From the NCBI GenBank assembly GCA_009692265.1, contig SHZM01000002.1, positions 33,074 through 97,073 on the forward strand: 64,000 nt of DNA. Reading direction: 5' to 3'. This DNA is from Gammaproteobacteria bacterium. GTDB taxonomy: Bacteria; Pseudomonadota; Gammaproteobacteria; Ga0077536. Position 1 is the stretch's first letter. Every line of letters begins with the position of its first letter. The translations under genes were made by a program, and so were the position numbers. Under the pieces are notes generated by a model. That model made no database searches. It saw nothing but the letters and a program-made list of their open reading frames with translations, and had not been told where the DNA came from. Of the stretch, positions 10,828-20,534 are shown one piece after another.

Positions 10828-11815
10828 CTATGCAAGACCTCCCGGCGGTGCCCACCCGGTGTGTAAGGTTGCCAACGTGACAGACTGGTTCGATCGGTTA
10901 ACCGTACGTGGGCCATTGCGGCAGCATGAGCCTATGGCAAAGTATTGTTCCTGGCGCGTTGGTGGTGCAGCAGAATATTTTTTTGAACCGACTGACCGTG
11001 ACGACTTATTACAATTTCTGCGTGGCTTACCAAATGCATTGCCGGTCACCTGGATTGGACTAGGAAGCAATGTCTTGATCCGCGCGGGAGGTTTAGTGGG
11101 TGCAGCGATTATTACAACCCGAGCGCTGACGAATTTGGTAGTTACTCACTCAGCTACGATCGAAGTAGAAGCCGGAGTCCCCTGCGCTAAAGTGGCAAAG
11201 CGGGCAGTTCGCGCCGGCCTAGTCGGAGCCGAATTCTTAGCCGGAATTCCAGGCACCATAGGTGGCGCGTTAGCGATGAATGCGGGCGCATTTGGGAGTG
11301 ACACATGGTCCTTCGTCGAGAGTGTCGAGACGGTCGATCGCCGCGGCGAGATACGTCACAGACCAAAGCAGGATTATCGAATCGACTATCGAATGGTTAT
11401 TGGGCCCGAGCAGGAATGGTTTTTAAGCTGCGTATTGCGATTCGCTTCCGCGCCAACGGTTGATATATCGAACCGAATCCGAGAATTGCTGGGTCAACGC
11501 AATACCTCTCAGCCAATTGGCGTCCCTAGTTGTGGCTCTGTCTTCAAGAATCCGCCTGGCGACTACGCTGGTCGCCTGATTGATGCTGCAGGATTGAAGG
11601 GAACGCGACATGGCGGCTGCCGGATATCCGATAAACATGCCAACTTCATTATTAATGACGGAGAAGCGACGGCCGAGGACATTGAGTCGCTGATTCAAAC
11701 AGTAATAACCACGGTAAGTGCCAAGTTTGGTATCACATTACAACCGGAAGTTCGAATCGTCGGCCAGCAGGCCGTGCCACCAACCGGCGCTGTGCCGACG
11801 TGTGTGGACAACTGA
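10814..11815 (+). CDS. murB: UDP-N-acetylenolpyruvoylglucosamine reductase MurB
   Basis: FAD/NADPH enzyme (333 residues) reducing UDP-GlcNAc-enolpyruvate to UDP-MurNAc. FAD-binding signatures WIGLGSNVLI and GIPGTIGGALAMNAGAFG are present. The catalytic serine lies in PSCGSVFKNP, and a glutamate near the end (LQPEVRIVG) is conserved. The compact form and the CGSVFKNPPG region look like type II MurB rather than the longer E. coli type I. The ATG overlaps murC by 14 bases; an alternative GTG at 10877 has a clearer AAGG ribosome-binding site and would shorten the protein by 21 residues. Confidence 0.93.
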   Translation: MQPHDYARPPGGAHPVCKVANVTDWFDRLTVRGPLRQHEPMAKYCSWRVGGAAEYFFEPTDRDDLLQFLRGLPNALPVTWIGLGSNVLIRAGGLVGAAIITTRALTNLVVTHSATIEVEAGVPCAKVAKRAVRAGLVGAEFLAGIPGTIGGALAMNAGAFGSDTWSFVESVETVDRRGEIRHRPKQDYRIDYRMVIGPEQEWFLSCVLRFASAPTVDISNRIRELLGQRNTSQPIGVPSCGSVFKNPPGDYAGRLIDAAGLKGTRHGGCRISDKHANFIINDGEATAEDIESLIQTVITTVSAKFGITLQPEVRIVGQQAVPPTGAVPTCVDN

Positions 11816-11822
11816 GCAACCA

Positions 11823-12761
11823 ATGCAGACTCTTACCGAGATTGTCGAAAGAGCAGGGCGCGTTGTGGTGCTTATGGGCGGGCATACCGCCGAGAGGGCA
11901 GTGTCTCTACGCAGTGGGCAAGCCGTGTTGGAAGCTTTACTCGGCGCCGGGGTAGAGGCTACGGCGATCGATTGGCAGTCCTCAGATCTCGAAGCTCGCC
12001 TACGTGCCGTGCGTCCAGACCGCGTCTTTATCGCGCTGCACGGTCGCGGTGGAGAAGACGGCTGCGTGCAGGGAGCACTTGAAGTTTTGGGCATCCCTTA
12101 TACCGGAAGCGGCGTTCTTGGCTGTGCGTTAGCCATGGATAAAGTGCGCAGCAAGCAAGTCTGGCTGGCGTGTGAGTTACCTACACCTCCATACCTAGTC
12201 GCCGAGGGTGACGATATCGTCGATAAAGTCACTGCGACGCTTGGGTGGCCGGTTATAGTCAAGCCGGTACGCGAAGGATCGAGTATCGGGATCTCGATAG
12301 TTGCAGGCGGTGAAGATCTCGCCGGGGCGATTGCTACTTCGAAAATATACGATCAGTCGGTATTGATAGAACGTTTTATCGAAGGCTCGGAATATACACT
12401 TGCAATTATGGGTGAGCGCGCGTTGCCACTAATTAAGTTAGAAACCCCGCGCCAGTTCTACGATTACGAGGCGAAGTATCATGCCAACGACACGCGGTAC
12501 CATTGTCCTTCTGGATTGCCGGCAGCATCTGAAGCGGAAATCGCGACAATAGGCTTGGCGGCATTTAAAGCCTTAGGAGCACGGGGATGGGGACGCGTCG
12601 ATTTTATGGTCGATCACGCCGGCCAGCCTTGGCTTATCGAACTCAATACGGTGCCGGGGATGACTGATCATTCGCTAGTCCCGATGGCCGCTCGGCGCGT
12701 TGGGTTATCGATGGAGGCTCTCGTGTTGACTATTTTGGCAACGAGTTTCGATTTGCCATGA
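11823..12761 (+). CDS. ddl: D-alanine:D-alanine ligase Ddl
   Basis: ATP-grasp enzyme (312 residues) making the D-Ala-D-Ala dipeptide used by MurF. Visible motifs are VLMGGHTAERAVSLRSG at the N-terminus, ALHGRGGEDG, MDKVRSK, VKPVREGSSIGIS in the ATP-binding region and the C-terminal WLIELNTVPGMTDHSLVP. The frame is open upstream into murB, but the ATG at 11823, seven bases after the murB stop, matches the family start. The last four bases overlap ftsQ. Confidence 0.96.
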   Translation: MQTLTEIVERAGRVVVLMGGHTAERAVSLRSGQAVLEALLGAGVEATAIDWQSSDLEARLRAVRPDRVFIALHGRGGEDGCVQGALEVLGIPYTGSGVLGCALAMDKVRSKQVWLACELPTPPYLVAEGDDIVDKVTATLGWPVIVKPVREGSSIGISIVAGGEDLAGAIATSKIYDQSVLIERFIEGSEYTLAIMGERALPLIKLETPRQFYDYEAKYHANDTRYHCPSGLPAASEAEIATIGLAAFKALGARGWGRVDFMVDHAGQPWLIELNTVPGMTDHSLVPMAARRVGLSMEALVLTILATSFDLP

Positions 12762-13534
12762 AACGCAATCTATCGACTAGATACGCAATCCCGCGGCAAG
12801 AGATGTCATTGACCCGCCCAAATTCATTTCTTGCGATCGCGCTGAGCGTGATGTTGTTAGTAGGGCTGGGTTATATCGCAAAGGCGGTGTCTGGAACGGA
12901 TTACCCGATCCGAAAAGTGTCAGTGGAAGGAGACTTCAGATTTCTGACCCCGACCTATATTCAAGCCTTGGTTACGAAGTCGTTGGACGGAGGTTTTTTT
13001 CAGGTCGACGTGCAAAAAATCCATCGCGAATTACTCGAAGAGCCTTGGATTTTCGATGCGACCGTTGAAAGGCTTTGGCCTGATGTCATTCGCGTCGAGA
13101 TTAAGGAGCAAATTCCGACCGCACGTTGGGGAGAAAATGCGTTGCTGAATTCCGATGCCGACGTATTTGCACCCCACGTGGCTTCCATCCCACAGGCCCT
13201 TCCCCGTCTAAGTGGACCAGTCGGCACTGAAATAGAGGTCTTGCGTGCGTATAAAAAGATGGCTGAGAGGTTAGACGCATTAGGCATGAAAGTCGGTTCC
13301 GTCTCAGTATCGCAGCGCGGTGCCTGGACGCTAACGCTAACCGACAACACCCAGTTGATTTTCGGACGCGACGATATTTGGCGGCGACTTCATCGCTTTT
13401 GCGCTTCGTTTGACGTCTTGCTTAAAGAAGGTTGGACACGGATTGCGAAAGTTGACCTTCGTTTTACAAATGGTTTCTCCGTTACGGAACGAAGGCGGCC
13501 GGAACTCAGGTCAGAATTGCAAAAAAACGGTTAA
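12758..13534 (+). CDS. ftsQ: Cell division protein FtsQ
   Basis: Bitopic divisome protein (258 residues). It has a short cytoplasmic tail, one membrane segment (about residues 23-46, FLAIALSVMLLVGLGYIA), a POTRA domain beginning IRKVSVEGDF, and the FtsQ beta domain with ERLWPDVIRVEIKEQIPTARW. It recruits FtsL and FtsB and links early to late divisome proteins. The ATG overlaps the ddl stop (ATGA). Position between ddl and ftsA is canonical. Confidence 0.93.
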   Translation: MKRNLSTRYAIPRQEMSLTRPNSFLAIALSVMLLVGLGYIAKAVSGTDYPIRKVSVEGDFRFLTPTYIQALVTKSLDGGFFQVDVQKIHRELLEEPWIFDATVERLWPDVIRVEIKEQIPTARWGENALLNSDADVFAPHVASIPQALPRLSGPVGTEIEVLRAYKKMAERLDALGMKVGSVSVSQRGAWTLTLTDNTQLIFGRDDIWRRLHRFCASFDVLLKEGWTRIAKVDLRFTNGFSVTERRRPELRSELQKNG

Positions 13535-13578
13535 AAAATGCTCATTTATTCAGAGCACAGGTCGAACGAGGCAGTATT

Positions 13579-14808
13579 GTGAGAAAACAAGAAAAGAATC
13601 TCTTAGTTGGTCTCGACATAGGCACCTCCAAGGTAGTCGCTATCGTCGGTGATGTGTCCCCCGAGGGGAGCATTGAAGTAATAGGAATGGGGTCACATCC
13701 CTCGCGCGGCCTGAAAAAAGGCGTGGTAGTGAATATTGAATCGACGGTGCAATCGATTCAGCGGGCGATAGAGGAGGCCGAGCTGATGGCCGGTTGCGAG
13801 ATCCGCTCTGTTTATGCCGGAATTGCGGGAGGCCATATCCGAAGTTTGAATTCCCATGGGATCGTCGCGATACGGGACAACGAAGTTACTCATGCCGACG
13901 TGGAGAGGGTACTCGATGCGGCACGCGCGGTCGCGATCCCTGCCGACCAGAAAATTCTGCATATCTTGCCCCAAGAATTCATCATCGATGGGCAGGAAGG
14001 GATCCGCGAACCGGTTGGAATGTCGGGGGTGAGGCTCGAATCTCGCGTGCATATGGTGACGGGGGCAGTCAGCGCGGCCCAGAACATAGTAAAATGCGTC
14101 CGCCGGTGTGGACTCGAAGTTGACGATATAATCCTTCAACAACTCGCGTCTTCGTATTCCGTACTGACCGAAGATGAAAAAGATCTTGGCGTGTGTCTGT
14201 GTGATATCGGGGGCGGTACCACGGATATCGCGATATTTACGCATGGGGCCATACATCACTCTGCGGTAATTCCAATTGCTGGTGATCAGGTCACAAACGA
14301 TATCGCGGTTGCATTGCGAACGCCGATGCACCACGCTGAAGATCTCAAAATAAAATACGCCTGCGCGCTTACCCAGCTCGCGAATCCCGAAGAAACGATC
14401 GAAGTGCCCAGTGTCGGCGAACGACCTCCGCGTCGTTTGGTTCGACAAACTCTAGCCGAAGTAGTTGAACCACGGTATGAGGAGTTATTCAGTTTGGTTC
14501 TTGCGGAACTCAAACGGAGCGGATTCGAAAGTATGATTGCGGCGGGTATCGTATTAACGGGCGGTGGAGCCAAGATGGATGGCGCCATTGAGCTGGCTGA
14601 AGAAGTATTCAATATGCCAGTCCGTCTGGGCTCGCCACAGTACGTATCAGGTCTAGTAGACGTAGTACGTAACCCGATTTACGCCACTGGCGTCGGATTA
14701 CTCTTGTTCGGGAATGAAACGATGCGCACTTCGGCGCATCGAAGCCGCTTGGAGTCCTCGACAGGATTGTGGGAGCGCATGAAAAATTGGTTCCATGGGA
14801 ACTTTTAG
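13579..14808 (+). CDS. ftsA: Cell division protein FtsA
   Basis: Actin-like ATPase (409 residues) that tethers FtsZ to the membrane. The phosphate-1 motif VGLDIGTSKVVAIVGD, the phosphate-2 region CDIGGGTTDIAIF and the adenosine motif GIVLTGGGAKMDG are present. The C-terminus ends in an amphipathic membrane-targeting segment (WERMKNWFHGNF). The start is a GTG preceded by an AGG-type ribosome-binding site at an appropriate distance, 44 bases after ftsQ. Confidence 0.96.
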   Translation: MRKQEKNLLVGLDIGTSKVVAIVGDVSPEGSIEVIGMGSHPSRGLKKGVVVNIESTVQSIQRAIEEAELMAGCEIRSVYAGIAGGHIRSLNSHGIVAIRDNEVTHADVERVLDAARAVAIPADQKILHILPQEFIIDGQEGIREPVGMSGVRLESRVHMVTGAVSAAQNIVKCVRRCGLEVDDIILQQLASSYSVLTEDEKDLGVCLCDIGGGTTDIAIFTHGAIHHSAVIPIAGDQVTNDIAVALRTPMHHAEDLKIKYACALTQLANPEETIEVPSVGERPPRRLVRQTLAEVVEPRYEELFSLVLAELKRSGFESMIAAGIVLTGGGAKMDGAIELAEEVFNMPVRLGSPQYVSGLVDVVRNPIYATGVGLLLFGNETMRTSAHRSRLESSTGLWERMKNWFHGNF

Positions 14809-14943
14809 CACCGTGGTGCCTGATTACACTTTTGGGATGATGTTGTTGCATAGAAATAAAAGTCGCTGGAAGTCACAACGTAGGTACCCCACGCTCGAGG
14901 TGACGTACACCCTGAGACTGGGAAATGGAACGGAGGGCTAGTT

Positions 14944-16113
14944 ATGTTTGAGTTGATGGATGCATATGGTCAGAGTGCGGTCATCAAAGTAATTGGGATT
15001 GGTGGCGGCGGGGGAAACGCGGTTCAGCACATGCTGAGCGCGCAGATTGAGGGCGTTGAATTCGTTTGTGCCAATACGGACTCACAAGCGCTTCGCAGCT
15101 CCACCGTAAAAACGGTCCTGCAACTTGGAGGTGATATTACTAAAGGGCTCGGCGCAGGGGCTAATCCCGAAATCGGTCGCCAAGCGGCACTGGAAGATCG
15201 GGCGCGCATTAGCGACGTCCTTGATGGCGCAGATATGATCTTTATCACGGCGGGCATGGGAGGGGGGACTGGTACTGGCGCTGCCCCAGTATTTGCACAG
15301 ATTGCAAAGGAAATGGGCGTATTGACGGTAGCAGTAGTAACTCGCCCATTCCCGTTCGAAGGGCGTAAGCGAATGGAAATCGCGAACCACGGCATCAAGG
15401 AACTGAGTCAATATGTCGATTCGTTAATCACGATTCCGAACGAAAAACTGCTGAGTGTCCTGGGTAGGGATATTAGTTTGCTGAACGCGTTTAAAGCGGC
15501 GAATGACGTGCTTCTTGGAGCGGTACAGGGAATTGCGGAGCTGATTACCTGCCCCGGCTTGATTAACGTGGATTTTGCGGACGTCCGCACAGTCATGTCC
15601 GAGATGGGCATGGCAATGATGGGGACAGGTCGCGGCAAGGGTCCAGGGCGTGCGAAAGAAGCGGCCGAAGCGGCGGTTTCAAGTCCGTTGCTAGAAGATA
15701 TAAATCTCTCTGGCGCACGAGGTATCCTTGTAAATATCACCTCCGGCGCCGACATCACGATGGGCGAATTTGAAGAAGTGGGTAACACGGTTAAAGGCTT
15801 TGCGTCCGACAACGCGACTGTCGTCGTCGGTACGGTCATTGATGAACATATGGAGGGCGAAGTCCGAGTTACCGTAGTAGCGACTGGAATCGGTATCGCA
15901 GCCGAACAGCGGAGCAAGGAACCTATCCGCGAGCAAGGACGCGAGGTGCCAACTGGTTCCTCGAAATCGGCCGAGTCAGAAATCGATTACAAGGGACTTG
16001 AACGCCCAACGGTAATCCGAAACCGAAGTGAGCATCCAGAAACCTCGAATGTGACTAATTCGCGCGCCGACTATTTAGATATTCCGGCCTTCCTCCGTCG
16101 CCAAGCGGATTAG
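14944..16113 (+). CDS. ftsZ: Cell division GTPase FtsZ
   Basis: Tubulin-like GTPase (389 residues) forming the Z ring. The GTP-binding signature GGGTGTG is at about residues 106-112, with GIGGGGGNAV near the N-terminus and the T7 loop NVDFADVRTVM. A variable linker (about 320-375) is followed by the conserved C-terminal peptide LDIPAFLRRQ, which contacts FtsA, ZipA and ZapD (zapD is at 22.8 kb). A good GGAGG ribosome-binding site precedes the ATG. The 135-base gap after ftsA probably carries a promoter, but no convincing hexamers were recognised there. Confidence 0.98.
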   Translation: MFELMDAYGQSAVIKVIGIGGGGGNAVQHMLSAQIEGVEFVCANTDSQALRSSTVKTVLQLGGDITKGLGAGANPEIGRQAALEDRARISDVLDGADMIFITAGMGGGTGTGAAPVFAQIAKEMGVLTVAVVTRPFPFEGRKRMEIANHGIKELSQYVDSLITIPNEKLLSVLGRDISLLNAFKAANDVLLGAVQGIAELITCPGLINVDFADVRTVMSEMGMAMMGTGRGKGPGRAKEAAEAAVSSPLLEDINLSGARGILVNITSGADITMGEFEEVGNTVKGFASDNATVVVGTVIDEHMEGEVRVTVVATGIGIAAEQRSKEPIREQGREVPTGSSKSAESEIDYKGLERPTVIRNRSEHPETSNVTNSRADYLDIPAFLRRQAD

Positions 16114-16201
16114 GTACGGCATTTGTATTAAGGGAGGGTTCAGCCTACACGGGCGTTAATGGTACGATCTAGTCCTGAGTAAGGCCTTGATAATTTTGGG
16201 T

Positions 16202-16230
16202 TTCATGTCGCGGAACCTGCATGCTATCAT
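16202..16230 (+). promoter_or_regulatory. Candidate lpxC promoter (extended -10)
   Basis: In the 161-base gap between ftsZ and lpxC there is an extended -10 element, TGCTATCAT (TATCAT at 16225-16230), with a weak -35 (TTCATG, 16202-16207) 17 bases upstream. It lies 45 bases before the lpxC ATG. The match is suggestive only. Confidence 0.35.
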
Positions 16231-16274
16231 GCGCCGCGACACCGGCTTGCTGAGGCGGGGGGGGCGGGGATCGA

Positions 16275-17186
16275 ATGCTAAAACAACGCACGCTCAAAAA
16301 CGTTATTCGCGCGACCGGGGTCGGACTGCATACAGGCCGCAAAGTCTTCGTTACATTGCGGCCGGCTGGACCTGACTCTGGAATCGTTTTTCGTCGAGTC
16401 GACCTGAATCCGGTCGTCGAAATACCCGCGCGCGCCGAAAACGTCGGTGACACCAGCCTGTCCACGAGCTTGATCAGAGACAACGCTCGAATCTCGACCG
16501 TTGAACACTTACTTTCCGCTTTCGCCGGCCTCGGTATTGATAATGCCTACGTGGATCTCAGTGCACCTGAGGTACCGATTATGGATGGAAGCGCCGGGCC
16601 TTTCGTCTTTCTAATCCAGTCCGCCGGCATTCAGGAACAAGACGCACCTAAACGGTTCATCCGGATAAAAAAGTCAATCGCGGTCAAAGATGGCGATAAG
16701 TGGGCGAAGTTTGAACCGTTCAGCGGTTTCAAGGTGGCGTTTGCGATTGAGTTCGACCATCCGTTTTTCCAACTAACCAGCAAACGGGCCGAAATTGACT
16801 TTTCGACGACTTCCTTCGTTAAAGAAGTCAGCAGAGCCCGTACATTTGGTTTTATGCGTGATGTTGAATCACTGCGTGGGCGCAATCTAGCGTTAGGTGG
16901 GAGTCTAGATAACGCAGTGGTTGTCGATGATTATCGAATTTTAAACGAAGACGGTCTGCGGTACGAAGACGAATTCGTAAAGCACAAAATTCTTGATGCT
17001 ATTGGGGATCTCTATTTGCTCGGACACAGCTTGATTGGGGCCTTTCATGGTTACAAATCGGGGCACCAACTAAACAACAGGCTGCTTCGAAAGCTTCTCG
17101 CAACAAAATCCGCGTGGGAACTCGTTACCTTTTCCAACGATGAAGAAGTTCCGATCTCGTTCATGCAGCCAATGCCGGCGGTGTAA
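16275..17186 (+). CDS. lpxC: UDP-3-O-acyl-GlcNAc deacetylase LpxC
   Basis: Zinc deacetylase (303 residues) catalysing the first committed step of lipid A synthesis, so the organism makes LPS. The N-terminal [14 protein letters not shown] and the zinc-binding histidine in VEHLLSAF (H78) are present. The second metal site is HKILDAIGD (H237, D241), and the catalytic GHQ lies near residue 264. Its place at the end of the dcw cluster after ftsZ is conserved in gammaproteobacteria. Confidence 0.97.
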   Translation: MLKQRTLKNVIRATGVGLHTGRKVFVTLRPAGPDSGIVFRRVDLNPVVEIPARAENVGDTSLSTSLIRDNARISTVEHLLSAFAGLGIDNAYVDLSAPEVPIMDGSAGPFVFLIQSAGIQEQDAPKRFIRIKKSIAVKDGDKWAKFEPFSGFKVAFAIEFDHPFFQLTSKRAEIDFSTTSFVKEVSRARTFGFMRDVESLRGRNLALGGSLDNAVVVDDYRILNEDGLRYEDEFVKHKILDAIGDLYLLGHSLIGAFHGYKSGHQLNNRLLRKLLATKSAWELVTFSNDEEVPISFMQPMPAV

Positions 17187-17194
17187 GCCCATCC

Positions 17195-17545
17195 TCAGCT
17201 TTGGCGAATCGGATTCGGCTGAACCGAACGGGTCGAGTCCGGATGGAAGCGTCCGACATAGACTTGTAGGGACTTAATGCCCCGCAGTTCCCTAACGGTT
17301 TTTGCCCATGTGACTAGTTCCGGTGCGAGATATCGCAATCGGGTGGCCCAGAGGGCGGACCGCGCAACTAGCACCAATGCGCCGTCGTCGTGAAATGCCG
17401 CGACGTTGAAATTTCGTGACAGCGGTGTACCAAGCTTAAGAAACAACAGCGCTTCAAGCTCTCGTAGACCCCGAACATGTTCAAATAGCTGGCGCAGTTC
17501 GGAATTAGCCGCAGCGACATCGCTAATTTTGGTAAGGCCTTTCAT
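17195..17545 (-). CDS. dciA: DUF721 protein, DciA-type helicase operator
   Basis: A 116-residue protein convergent with lpxC and divergent from secA, exactly where the DUF721 gene (renamed dciA) sits in Pseudomonas and relatives. DciA helps load the replicative helicase DnaB in bacteria lacking DnaC/DnaI. The sequence has the DUF721 pattern: LVLVARSALWATRLRYLAPELV, corresponding to the KH-like core, then a short charged tail. The call rests on this pattern and the conserved neighbours. Confidence 0.75.
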   Translation of the reverse strand: MKGLTKISDVAAANSELRQLFEHVRGLRELEALLFLKLGTPLSRNFNVAAFHDDGALVLVARSALWATRLRYLAPELVTWAKTVRELRGIKSLQVYVGRFHPDSTRSVQPNPIRQS

Positions 17546-17658
17546 TCCCAGCTCCGATTTTTAACTCCAACGACCCTACACGTTCAGATAGTTGTGTTGA
17601 GCAGTATCGCTAGAATTCGGTTGTCGTGTCCATCCAATTGATAGGCAATGCATCGACT

Positions 17659-17689
17659 TTGATAGACTAGCGCCCGATTCTTGCATAAT
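17659..17689 (+). promoter_or_regulatory. Candidate secA promoter
   Basis: The 213-base gap between divergent dciA and secA holds TTGATA (17659-17664) and CATAAT (17684-17689) separated by 19 bases, 69 bases upstream of the secA ATG. Both hexamers match consensus well; the spacer is long. No SecM-like leader was seen. Confidence 0.35.
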
Positions 17690-17758
17690 CGAAACGACAG
17701 GCCACCTTACAGGTCGAATCGATCTATATCCTTAGAACCCACTAAATCGAGAACCTGA

Positions 17759-20503
17759 ATGACTGATAGTTCACCCAGTCTAAGTCGTAGGCTCCTGCGA
17801 ACGCTGTTTGGAAGCCGCAACGAACGCTTAATCAAAAAAATGCGCAAGACTGTAACTGCGATTAATTCGCTAGAACCAGTGCTCGCGGTCCTTTCAGACA
17901 ATGAGCTTCGCGCGAAAACCGACGAATTCAAAAGCAGAATCAGCAACGGCGAATCGGTCGATTCGCTACTCATTGAAGCATTCGCGGTTGTGCGCGAAGC
18001 CGGCAAGCGTACGCTTAACATGCGTCATTTTGATGTTCAGCTGATCGGCGGACTTGTATTGCACCAGGGACGAATCGCCGAGATGCGCACCGGTGAAGGG
18101 AAGACCCTTGTAGCTACGCTGCCGGCGTACCTTAATGCACTTACTGGTCGGGGTGTTCATGTTGTCACCGTTAACGACTATCTAGCGAAACGAGATACGG
18201 AATGGATCGGTAAGATCCATCGCTTTCTCGGGCTCAGAGTTGGTGTCGTCCTCTCTGGGATGACACAAGAAGATCGCAAAAACGCCTACGCCGGGGATAT
18301 TACCTACGGGACGAATAACGAATTCGGCTTTGATTATCTCCGGGATAATATGGCATTTAGCATCGAACAACGGGTCCAGCGAAACCTTGTTTACGCAATT
18401 ATCGACGAAGTCGACTCAATATTGATCGACGAAGCGCGAACCCCGTTGATCATCTCTGGACCGACCGACGATCGGAGCGATCTATACGTCAAGATCAATC
18501 CCCTAATTCCGACGCTAAAGCGACAGCAAACGGAAGAAGGCGAAGGTGACTTTTCGGTCGACGAAAAATCCCGGCAGGTACACCTAACTGAATCCGGTCA
18601 CGAACACGTTGAAGAACTCCTCAATGAAGCCAAGCTAATTGTAGAAGGAGATAGTCTATACAGCGTGGCGAATATCGGTTTTATGCACCACATCAGTGCT
18701 GCGCTACGCGCACATACGTTGTTCACTCGCGACGTCGACTATGTGGTGAAAGACGGGCAGGTGGTAATCGTAGATGAATTTACCGGACGGACGATGCCAG
18801 GGCGTCGCTGGTCGGAAGGCTTACACCAAGCAGTTGAAGCGAAAGAAGGCGTGCCTATTCAGCTCGAAAACCAGACGCTTGCATCAATTACCTACCAGAA
18901 TTATTTTCGGCTATTCGACAAACTGTCTGGCATGACAGGAACAGCGGATACAGAAGCCTACGAATTTCAGCAAATCTACGCGCTCGAAGTAGTCGTTATT
19001 CCAACCAACAAGCCGATGGTCCGCATCGATCACGGTGATGTTGTATTTCTAACAGCCAAAGAAAAATATAAGGCGATCGTAGACGACATCAAAGATTGTC
19101 TCGATCGCCGGCAACCGGTGCTGGTAGGTACAACTTCAATTGAAACGTCCGAATTTCTCTCAGGATTGCTCCAAAAGGAGTCAATCAAACACCAAGTATT
19201 GAACGCGAAATTCCACGCACAGGAAGCTCAGATCATCGCACAAGCAGGACGCCCTGGATCCGTCACGGTTGCTACGAACATGGCTGGCCGCGGAACCGAC
19301 ATTGTGCTCGGAGGCAGTCTTGACGCCGAATTGGGAGCGTTACCAACCGACAGCACAGACGAAGATCGAGCGCAAATTCGAACCGGATGGGAACAGCGAC
19401 ATGACGAAGTTATAGCAGCCGGCGGGTTACATATTGTTGGTACCGAACGCCATGAATCGCGCCGAATCGATAATCAACTTAGAGGACGCGCCGGGCGTCA
19501 AGGCGATCCGGGCTCAAGTCGATTTTATCTGTCGCTGGAAGATAGTTTGATGCGGATATTTGCATCCGACAGGGTCGCGAGCCTAATGCAAAAACTGGGG
19601 ATGCAAGAAGGCGAGGCAATTGAACATCCGTGGGTTACGAAAGCAATTGAAAATGCTCAACGGAAAGTGGAGGGTCGGAATTTTGACATCCGTAAGCAGT
19701 TATTGGAATTCGACAACGTCGCGAATGACCAGCGCAAGCATGTCTACGAACAACGACGCGAGCTCATGGAAGCGTCCGATGTATCAGAGAATGTTAAGGG
19801 CATACGTCACGATGTCGTAAATGACTTGATTGACACCTTTCTTCCTCCGCAGAGCTACCATGAAACCTGGAATATCGAAGGTCTCGTGCAAGCGCTGCAC
19901 ACTGAACTTGGTCAGACCATTCCCGTAAGTAGCTGGATGGCCGACGACGAAAACCTCAATGAAGAGAGTATTCGTTCAAAAATATTGGAACTCCTTGAAG
20001 CACTTTATGCCGCGAAGGAAGCCCAGGCAGGTGCCGAAGTGATGCGGCAATTCGAGCGTTCTATAATGCTGCAGGTTTTGGATAGCCACTGGAAAGAGCA
20101 CCTAGCCTCGATGGACCAATTGCGCCAAGGCATTCATTTGCGAGGCTATGCGCAGAAAGATCCCAAGCAAGAGTACAAGCGCGAAGCGTTCGAAATGTTT
20201 GCTAAGATGTTGCAGGAACTCATGCGCGACGTAATCGGAATTTTATCCAAAGTTGAAATAAGAGCGCGCGAAGAAGTGGAAGCGTTCGAGGAGCAACGAC
20301 GCGATGCGGCGGCTGTTAAATTGCAACAAATCCACGAATCGGCGAGCGCTTATGCCGCGAGCACTGAGGGAGATGTTTCGGTCGTCGCGCCGCCCGGCGC
20401 TACGCCACCGTTTGTTCGACGAATCCCGAAGGTCGGTCGAAACGAACCTTGTCCGTGCGGTAACGGCAAGAAATATAAGCAATGTCATGGCAAGCTCTCC
20501 TAA
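17759..20503 (+). CDS. secA: Preprotein translocase ATPase SecA
   Basis: Motor of the Sec pathway (914 residues). Walker A is MRTGEGKT (K115) and Walker B lies in [23 protein letters not shown] (seen in parts). DEAD-type helicase motifs include [14 protein letters not shown] and [16 protein letters not shown] preprotein-binding region and scaffold follow. The extreme C-terminus carries the zinc-binding [14 protein letters not shown] (SEC-C), which binds SecB and phospholipid. Length and motif order are standard for proteobacteria. Confidence 0.98.
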   Translation: MTDSSPSLSRRLLRTLFGSRNERLIKKMRKTVTAINSLEPVLAVLSDNELRAKTDEFKSRISNGESVDSLLIEAFAVVREAGKRTLNMRHFDVQLIGGLVLHQGRIAEMRTGEGKTLVATLPAYLNALTGRGVHVVTVNDYLAKRDTEWIGKIHRFLGLRVGVVLSGMTQEDRKNAYAGDITYGTNNEFGFDYLRDNMAFSIEQRVQRNLVYAIIDEVDSILIDEARTPLIISGPTDDRSDLYVKINPLIPTLKRQQTEEGEGDFSVDEKSRQVHLTESGHEHVEELLNEAKLIVEGDSLYSVANIGFMHHISAALRAHTLFTRDVDYVVKDGQVVIVDEFTGRTMPGRRWSEGLHQAVEAKEGVPIQLENQTLASITYQNYFRLFDKLSGMTGTADTEAYEFQQIYALEVVVIPTNKPMVRIDHGDVVFLTAKEKYKAIVDDIKDCLDRRQPVLVGTTSIETSEFLSGLLQKESIKHQVLNAKFHAQEAQIIAQAGRPGSVTVATNMAGRGTDIVLGGSLDAELGALPTDSTDEDRAQIRTGWEQRHDEVIAAGGLHIVGTERHESRRIDNQLRGRAGRQGDPGSSRFYLSLEDSLMRIFASDRVASLMQKLGMQEGEAIEHPWVTKAIENAQRKVEGRNFDIRKQLLEFDNVANDQRKHVYEQRRELMEASDVSENVKGIRHDVVNDLIDTFLPPQSYHETWNIEGLVQALHTELGQTIPVSSWMADDENLNEESIRSKILELLEALYAAKEAQAGAEVMRQFERSIMLQVLDSHWKEHLASMDQLRQGIHLRGYAQKDPKQEYKREAFEMFAKMLQELMRDVIGILSKVEIRAREEVEAFEEQRRDAAAVKLQQIHESASAYAASTEGDVSVVAPPGATPPFVRRIPKVGRNEPCPCGNGKKYKQCHGKLS

Positions 20504-20534
20504 CAGTCCGCCATTAATTCGTTAGATCGCCTCC

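Noticed and set aside
13693-14448. A 251-codon open frame on the minus strand inside ftsA
   Set aside because: It is fully antisense to a well-conserved gene and has no recognisable domain; it reflects codon bias in the ftsA frame.
14809-14943. Promoter in the ftsA-ftsZ gap
   Set aside because: Short A/T-rich hexamers occur, but no pair with acceptable spacing and match was found.
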